A DNA stretch of 64,000 nt from Ariolimax columbianus (lineage: Eukaryota > Mollusca > Gastropoda > Stylommatophora > Arionidae), in contig JAVGWX010000025.1 of NCBI GenBank assembly GCA_036924085.1, positions 26,217,488-26,281,487 on the forward strand. The letters run 5' to 3'. A program made the translations under genes and the position numbers. Shown piece by piece: positions 57,800 through 64,000 of this stretch. The notes below the pieces were generated by a model. That model was given only the letters and a program-made list of their open reading frames with translations. It ran no database searches and was not told the DNA's origin. The number at the start of each line of letters is the position of its first letter. Positions within the stretch are counted from its first letter, which is position 1.

Positions 57800-58890
57800 T
57801 GTTTTGTCTTATCCACTTGTGCCGTGAGGGGTTGTGGGGAGCCGTAGTTTGCTGTCCAGATCTAGACGGGTCGCTGAAATGGACGTCATCTCCTTACGAT
57901 TTAGAATATCCTCAATATTCCCTATCCATCTAGTTCTCGGTCTGCCACGGTTGTCAAAACCCGAACGTCGTGAGTTATAGGCGTACATGGTTAATTGGTT
58001 AGGATGCATTCTCATTAGGTGGCCCAATCAATTGAATTTCACTTCATCATTGTTCTTTGAGCAGGGTCTCGCCTCAACTACTCATCTCACATGTTAATTG
58101 CTCATTCTGTCTCTCTTAGTTACGTTGATTGTTTTCTGGAGGCATCTCATCTCACATGTTAATTGCTCATTCTGTCTCTCTTAGTTACGTTGATTGTTTT
58201 CTGGAGGCATCTCATCTCACATGTTAATTGCTCATTCTGTCTCTCTTAGTTACGTTGATTGTTTTCTGGAGGCATCTCATCTCACATGTTGTCATCTTTC
58301 TCTCTAGAGTTCTTGTTGGCCCATGTTTAGCACTGATGGCTGAGATTTGGCATGAATATAAAGTTGATTAGCATTTTATTTGTGGACATGTTTATGTGAT
58401 GGTGTTTCATTAATGGTGACAGCTGGTCTGCAGGTGCTTTTGCTTTTTGGCACCTGATCTCAATCTTTCTATCTAAACCTCCATCATGTTTGATAACACT
58501 GGCCAAGTACTTGAACTGCTGCACGTGTTTGATCTTGGTCCCGTTACCAAAATGTTCATGTTTTCAGCTGATCTGCTCTTCTGCATTGTTTCTGTTTTGG
58601 ATGTGTTAATTCTCATACTGTATCTTTCACAGACAGAGTTTAGCGCAGTCAGATGTTGCTGCATATCATCTTCAGTCTCGTCAAGTAGACATCTATCATC
58701 TACAACAAGGAGATAGTTTAACTGATCAGTCTGTCCTGTCTTCCTCTGCATGTCTTGACAGATGCTCCAATTTGGCCTCCAGTGTTATTCTGTTGAAGGG
58801 TAGGGGCGATAAGACACCCGCTTGTCTCACGCCGGTTGTTATCTCCCTTGTTTCTGTCAGACTGTCTATGGGTTCTTACAATACTCTGAC
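57800..58890 (-). pseudogene. Family B RT relic (copy B2)
   Basis: Minus-strand order: a degraded GVRQAGVLSPL (about 58800-58840), TDQLNYLLVVDDRCLLDETE (palm, VVDD for YADD), YSMRINTSKTETM, MQQFKYLASVIKHDGGLDR with KIEIRCQKA, then the 65-bp array (VTKRDRMSN), and MGHLMRMHPNQLTM with YNSRRSGFDNRGRPRTRWI at 57880-58027, ending LRLPTTPHGTSG. This is a good LINE RT palm-to-C-terminus, broken into at least four frames. Its partner copy B1 lies at 7735-8590. The endonuclease is not visible. Confidence 0.82.
58083..58290. repeat. 65-bp tandem array, 3 units plus partial, inside family B relic
   Basis: Units start CATCTCACATGTTAATTGCT at 58083, 58148 and 58213, with a partial at 58278, and are almost identical. 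On the minus strand one frame reads MRCLQKTINVTKRDRMSN, the RT segment that is single-copy in relic B1 (EATDITRRERIRNEDVR, about 8000-8065). Confidence 0.93.
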
Positions 58891-59282
58891 ACGGTGTACA
58901 TCTGGCCTCGCGAAACTCAAACGAATTATCTTTCAGTACTTCCTCTATCTTTCCATTAATTCTGAATACGTCTTTAAAAGAATTTTAGGCGAATGTATTT
59001 TTACACTTTTTGTTTGAAATTCACCGCATTCTATAGCATTTGATTTTTTTGGCAACGGAATTAACATTAAAGTTATGTTATCTTTTGGCCCATATTTCCT
59101 ATGTCATTAATATGTTAAACAAATAAATTATGACAAGTCTCTCCCGCTGCTTTGACTAACTCGATAGGTAACTGATCTAAAACTGTGCTTTGTTCTTCAG
59201 GATTAAATGCGTTAATAAATGCGTTCTAGTTATAGATAATCTCTCTTCTGTCAATGGTATGTCATTTAATAGTTTGTAATAT

Positions 59283-59480
59283 TGACAACTGCGGCTTGAC
59301 AATTAGCACAAAGAAAACTGAGGTCATATATCAACAGGCACCAGGCACATCGTATAAACAGCAAGTAGTTACAGTGAGGGGACTAACATTTTAAGCGGTT
59401 GAACAATGTTCTACCTCAGAAGCACGCTGTCCAGATCAGTGACTATTCCCGGTGAGCTGTTATCTTAATACTGTTAATCT
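59283..59480 (+). pseudogene. Family C RT scrap, sense strand
   Basis: The plus strand reads CGLTISTKKTEVIYQQAPGT with YKQQVVTVRG, and after a frame change MFYLRSTLSRSVTIPGE. This corresponds to the FTINTK and FTYLACTLSS region of the family C relic at 6600-6700. Only about 60 codons remain. The rest to 60.0 kb shows nothing I can assign. Confidence 0.65.
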
Positions 59481-59739
59481 ATCTAATGGGTTTTTATTCT
59501 TAAACGCCTGTGATCATGAAGTACAGGAGATAGTAACGCATCACCCCAGTTCTGATCCTAATGGATCTGTAAGTGACATCGTCATGATAAAACGTCGCGG
59601 CACAGTTGGTCTCTACCTTAACGCCAAACTCACTTACAGGAACACTCGAGCTTGGAGACTCTGAGTGCTGTGGACTGTCTACCGGTCAGGATAAATCTGG
59701 CTCAATCGTGTCATAACAAAGGGTCTGTGTTGTCATATA

Positions 59740-59741
<2 letters not shown>

Positions 59742-59791
<50 letters not shown>

Positions 59792-59808
59792 TTATTTCTC
59801 TCTCTCAC
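59742..59808. repeat. (CT)n microsatellite
   Basis: CT run followed by CTCTCTGTCTCTC and a CA-rich stretch. Confidence 0.95.
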
Positions 59809-60051
59809 AAACACACACTCACTCACACGATATGTAACAACATATTACATCAGAAATACGTCACTCACATGTCATCATTGACCATCACAACCTTCTCTGC
59901 CACGATCTTGAATTGTGTTTGCGAGACCACGACAGAACTGGGTCACTCTTTTGACGATCTCGACCAGATAATTGTTTGTCTTCCACACTTGTCTCTTTTC
60001 CTGCGCTTTCCAAACATGTGCATGCCTGCTTGCGAATGTGACATATCGTTA

Positions 60052-60108
60052 TTAGCCCAGTGTTAGAGCACTCGCTTTTCATGGCAAAGGTACGGTGTTT
60101 AATCCATC
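60052..60108 (+). mobile_element. Degenerate tRNA-like pol III promoter (SINE relic)
   Basis: TAGCCCAGTGTTAGAGC resembles an A box, CTCGCTTTTCATGGCAAAGG an anticodon-arm region, and GGTACGGTGTTTAATCC a decayed B box (GGTTCGAATCC). It is too degenerate for a tRNA gene; such heads are common in mollusc SINEs. Confidence 0.5.
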
Positions 60109-60245
60109 CCTAACGACAGTGTCTGTTATATGACTACCTTTAGTTTTACCTTACCTATCAATTCACACTTTCTAATCCCAATTGTCTGATTCATTGATGG
60201 TTGCCGTGTTCTTTCCTACAGATCGGTGTCTCCCTTACCCTTGAT

Positions 60246-60335
60246 CACCTGATGTGAAGTTTGCAGTGAAAACAATTCTTGATGAAGTTTTGATCTTTGT
60301 TTGCCGTTACCTCAGACCACCTGATGTGAAGTTTG
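60246..60335. repeat. 18-bp direct repeat pair
   Basis: CACCTGATGTGAAGTTTG occurs at 60246-60263 and 60318-60335, 72 bp apart. Confidence 0.85.
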
Positions 60336-60539
60336 TGTGACATATTTAGTTTGAGGAGACAAATGTTGTCTCCCCGCGGACTTCCCACCAATACCTGACC
60401 ACTCAATCGGTGGGTACCGTGACGGATGGCGTAAGAATAGCGACGCCATCTTGCAAGTAGTCCCGACTGATAAAGGAGTCTCAGGTTATAAAAAAACTGG
60501 CGGGCTAGGATGAGGGCAATTGAGCCATTTCTACGATAC

Positions 60540-61492
60540 GAGGATTCTTGAGCGAACGTCACCCCATTAGGAGCTTCTTGAGCGACCGTCACCCCATTAG
60601 GAGCTTCTTGAGGGAACGTCACCCAATACGGAGCTTCTTGAGCGTTTTCTACGATTCGGGACTTCTTGAGCGAACGTCATCCCATTAGGAGCTTCTTGAG
60701 CGAACGTCACCCGATACGGAGCTTCTTGAGCGTTTTCTACGATACGGAGCTTCTTGAGCGTTTTCTACGATACGGGGCTTCTTGAGCGTTTTCTACGATA
60801 CGGAGCTTCTTGAGCGTTTTCTACGATACGGGGCTTCTTGAGCGTTTTCTACGATACGGGGCTTCTTGAGCGTTTTCTACGATACGGAGCTTCTTGAGCG
60901 TTTTCTACGATACGGGGCTTCTTGAGCGTTTTCTACGATACGGAGCTTCTTGAGCGTTTTCTACGATACGGAGCTTCTTGAGCGTTTTCTACGATACGGG
61001 GCTTCTTGAGCGTTTTCTACGATACGGAGCTTCTTGAGCGTTTTCTACGATACGGGGCTTCTTGAGCGTTTTCTACGATACGGAGCTTCTTGAGCGTTTT
61101 CTACGATACGGGGCTTCTTGAGCGTTTTCTACGATACGGGGCTTCTTGAGCGTTTTCTGCGATACGGGGCTTCTCGAGCGTTTTCTACGATACGGGGCTT
61201 CTTGTGCGTTTTCTACGATACGGGGCTTCTTGAGCGTTTTCTACGATACGGGGCTTCTTGAGCGTTTTCTACGATACGGAGCTTCTTGAGCGTTTTCTAC
61301 GATACGGGGCTTCTTGAGCGTTTTCTACGATACGGAGCTTCTTGAGCGTTTTCTACGATACGGGGCTTCTTGAGCGTTTTCTACGATACGGGGCTTCTTG
61401 AGCGTTTTCTGCGATACGGGGCTTCTCGAGCGTTTTCTACGATACGGGGCTTCTTGTGCGTTTTCTACGATACGGGGCTTCTTGAACTTTTC
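60540..61492. repeat. 28-bp tandem array, about 33 units
   Basis: Core GCTTCTTGAGCGTTTTCTAC plus GATACGGG. The first units (60540-60720) are longer variants with AACGTCACCCCATTAGGA in place of TTTTCTACGATACGG. A 252-bp (9-unit) higher-order repeat is marked by TTCTCGAGCG at 61171 and 61423. The flanks share AACGTCACCCCATT or AACGTTACCCCATT, so the array probably grew from local sequence. Confidence 0.95.
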
Positions 61493-62098
61493 TGCGATAC
61501 ACGATTGGGGAACGGAGAGCGTGAGACTACGATTTGAGAAGTCTTGAAGACGAACGTTACCCCATTGGCAGCAGGTACGCTACGACCTGCTACGATCTGC
61601 AGTAATACTACCTGAATTTTGGAAGAGTGAATCACTGAAGCGGCAGTTGAACGCCGCACATGAAGAGTTCCCCAGCACGAGCTACCCGATTTTTGCCAGG
61701 GCTGACGTATTTTCTCGCGGGTTACAAGCGGCCGACACCTCGAACAATCTGACCAGTCTACACCGGTGAGTGTCCTCTTACTTAGGCTGAGGTGTAACCA
61801 GTTGGCCATAATCGCTCGCTGGGTGAGTGATAGTTGTCCTCGGGGACGTGTGCTGACCCGCGACCTTCTGTCACGTGGTCAGTCGGCTCCGGTGCAACAC
61901 AGGCCAATTTCATACCTGCGGTTGCTGAGTCGTGTTGTCCTGACAAGGGACAAAAGGGTGATCCACCTGAGTTACGCTAACAACGCGAGGTACAAACCGA
62001 CGCTGTTCCGGCATTAACTCTGACCCGCGCGGAGCACGGGAAAGGTGACTATTGACAGTTGTTCAGGTGTAGAATGGATTTGTTAGGTTAGGTATACC
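61493..62098. other. GC-richer unique stretch, possibly an LTR or promoter region
   Basis: More GC- and CpG-rich than its surroundings, with open frames on both strands (61465-61809 minus, 61766-62017 plus) that show no recognisable domain. Its position just before a TATA box suggests it could be the U3-like or promoter part of an unrecognised element. No terminal TG..CA pair or primer-binding site was found. Confidence 0.35.
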
Positions 62099-62150
62099 TG
62101 TATAAAAGTGAGTGTGTGAGTTGGGAATAGTTTAGTGAGAAATAAAGAAT
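62099..62150 (+). promoter_or_regulatory. Candidate TATA box with closely following AATAAA
   Basis: TGTATAAAAGT at 62099-62109 is a good TATA box. AGAAATAAAGAATT at 62139-62152 contains AATAAA about 40 bp later, followed by GTGTTTTGTCTTGTGTTAG (G/T-rich). A close TATA-AATAAA pair is the layout of some LTRs with a short R region. It lies directly before the 26-bp array. Confidence 0.4.
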
Positions 62151-62198
62151 TTGTGTATCAGAGTTGTGTTTTGTCTTGTGTTAGATCATTGAGGTTTA

Positions 62199-64000
62199 GG
62201 TGTGTTAGTTGAAGAGCAGCCTTAGGTGTGTTAGTTGAAGAGCAGCCTTAGGTGTGTTAGTTGAAGAGCAGCCTTATGTGTGTTAGTTGAAGAGCAGCCT
62301 TAGGTGTGTTAGTTGAAGAGCAGCCTTATGTGTGTTAGTTGAAGAGCAGCCTTAGGTGTGTTAGTTGAAGAGCAGCCTTATGTGTGTTAGTTGAAGAGCA
62401 GCCTTAGGTGTGTTAGTTGAAGAGCAGCCTTAGGTGTGTTAGTTGAAGAGCAGCCTTAGGTGTGTTAGTTGAAGAGCAGCCCTAGGTGTGTTAGTTGAAG
62501 AGCAGCCCTAGGTGTGTTAGTTGAAGAGCAGCCCTAGGTGTGTTAGTTGAAGAGCAGCCTTAGGTGTGTTAGTTGAAGAGCAGCCTTAGGTGTGTTAGTT
62601 GAAGAGCAGCCTTAGGTGTGTTAGTTGAAGAGCAGCCTTAGGTGTGTTAGTTGAAGAGCAGCCTTAGGTGTGTTAGTTGAAGAGCAGCCCTAGGTGTGTT
62701 AGTTGAAGAGCAGCCCTAGGTGTGTTAGTTGAAGAGCAGCCCTAGGTGTGTTAGTTGAAGAGCAGCCTTAGGTGTGTTAGTTGAAGAGCAGCCTTAGGTG
62801 TGTTAGTTGAAGAGCAGCCTTAGGTGTGTTAGTTGAAGAGCAGCCTTAGGTGTGTTAGTTGAAGAGCAGCCTTAGGTGTGTTAGTTGAAGAGCAGCCTTA
62901 GGTGTGTTAGTTGAAGAGCAGCCTTAGGTGTGTTAGTTGAAGAGCAGCCTTAGGTGTGTTAGTTGAAGAGCAGCCCTAGGTGTGTTAGTTGAAGAGCAGC
63001 CCTAGGTGTGTTAGTTGAAGAGCAGCCTTAGGTGTGTTAGTTGAAGAGCAGCCTTAGGTGTGTTAGTTGAAGAGCAGCCTTAGGTGTGTTAGTTGAAGAG
63101 CAGCCTTAGGTGTGTTAGTTGAAGAGCAGCCTTAGGTGTGTTAGTTGAAGAGCAGCCTTAGGTGTGTTAGTTGAAGAGCAGCCCTAGGTGTGTTAGTTGA
63201 AGAGCAGCCCTAGGTGTGTTAGTTGAAGAGCAGCCCTAGGTGTGTTAGTTGAAGAGCAGCCTTAGGTGTGTTAGTTGAAGAGCAGCCTTAGGTGTGTTAG
63301 TTGAAGAGCAGCCTTAGGTGTGTTAGTTGAAGAGCAGCCTTAGGTGTGTTAGTTGAAGAGCAGCCCTAGGTGTGTTAGTTGAAGAGCAGCCTTAGGTGTG
63401 TTAGTTGAAGAGCAGCCTTAGGTGTGTTAGTTGAAGAGCAGCCTTAGGTGTGTTAGTTGAAGAGCAGCCTTAGGTGTGTTAGTTGAAGAGCAGCCCTAGG
63501 TGTGTTAGTTGAAGAGCAGCCTTAGGTGTGTTAGTTGAAGAGCAGCCTTAGGTGTGTTAGTTGAAGAGCAGCCTTAGGTGTGTTAGTTGAAGAGCAGCCT
63601 TAGGTGTGTTAGTTGAAGAGCAGCCTTAGGTGTGTTAGTTGAAGAGCAGCCCTAGGTGTGTTAGTTGAAGAGCAGCCTTAGGTGTGTTAGTTGAAGAGCA
63701 GCCTTAGGTGTGTTAGTTGAAGAGCAGCCTTAGGTGTGTTAGTTGAAGAGCAGCCTTAGGTGTGTTAGTTGAAGAGCAGCCTTAGGTGTGTTAGTTGAAG
63801 AGCAGCCCTAGGTGTGTTAGTTGAAGAGCAGCCTTAGGTGTGTTAGTTGAAGAGCAGCCTTAGGTGTGTTAGTTGAAGAGCAGCCTTAGGTGTGTTAGTT
63901 GAAGAGCAGCCCTAGGTGTGTTAGTTGAAGAGCAGCCTTAGGTGTGTTAGTTGAAGAGCAGCCTTAGGTGTGTTAGTTGAAGAGCAGCCTTAGGTGTGTT
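62199..64000. repeat. 26-bp tandem array, at least 69 units, runs off the window
   Basis: Unit GGTGTGTTAGTTGAAGAGCA plus GCCTTA, exact 26-bp period from 62199. Variants differ at single sites (CTTAGG, CTTATG, CCTAGG). Runs of three CCTAGG units repeat at a 208-bp spacing (62479 and 62687). The last GTTAGATCATTGAGGTTTAG before the array resembles the unit, so it probably arose locally. Confidence 0.96.

Noticed and set aside
60245..60622. 125-codon open frame on the minus strand ending in NGVTFAQEAP repeats
   Set aside because: It overlaps the start of the 28-bp array and an 18-bp direct repeat. No domain could be recognised; it may be a scrap of an unknown element, but a gene is not supported.
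62199..64000. Telomeric repeat, because TTAGG occurs in each unit
   Set aside because: The period is 26 bp and TTAGG appears once per unit within unrelated sequence; a telomere would be pure TTAGGG or TTAGG.

Overview
This is eukaryotic, gene-poor, repeat-dominated DNA. I see no host gene with a credible exon structure. The protein-coding signal is confined to decayed non-LTR (LINE) retrotransposons. The mix of families (an I-like element with endonuclease, reverse transcriptase and RNase H, an RT family ending in an ARIGL..HLRTH zinc-finger tail, and RTE-like elements) is what I would expect from a mollusc, most likely a gastropod. That assignment is an inference from element style only.

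Layout. 1-2.9 kb: broken pieces of an I-like element (family D) in both orientations, including a 1.26-kb internally deleted derivative. 2.9-9.5 kb: minus-strand relics of three other RT families (A, B, C), interleaved with short tandem arrays (67, 30, 36, 40, 23 and 33 bp). 10.1-18.0 kb: a plus-strand family D copy split by a nearly full-length minus-strand family D copy. 18.0-22.6 kb: SINE-like head, RT scraps and small arrays. 22.6-57.7 kb: one family A RT relic on the minus strand, inflated to about 35 kb by three tandem arrays. The largest is 33.4 kb of an 80-bp satellite (418 units, 23896-57349). 57.8-60.1 kb: family B and C relics. 60.5-61.5 kb: 28-bp array. 61.5-62.2 kb: a GC-richer stretch with a TATA box and AATAAA. 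62.2 kb to the window end: a 26-bp array that continues beyond the window.

Main result. Several tandem arrays here are expansions of short RT coding segments, still sitting at their colinear position inside dead RT genes. The 80-bp satellite interrupts a family A ORF between the RT palm (57.35-57.71 kb) and the thumb/C-terminal part (23.06-23.90 kb). The RT reading frame runs from the palm into the first satellite unit. A second family A relic at 4.96-5.40 kb carries the same segment once (5023-5098). The 16-bp, 67-bp and 30-bp arrays map to further segments of family A. The 36-bp array is a repeated RT motif (GVKQGCVLAPT) of family C, and the 65-bp array is a repeated segment of family B that is single-copy in the relic near 8.0 kb. 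The window thus looks like a set of snapshots of satellite birth from retrotransposon coding sequence.

All identifications were made by eye from translated motifs and from comparing copies within the window; no database search was possible.
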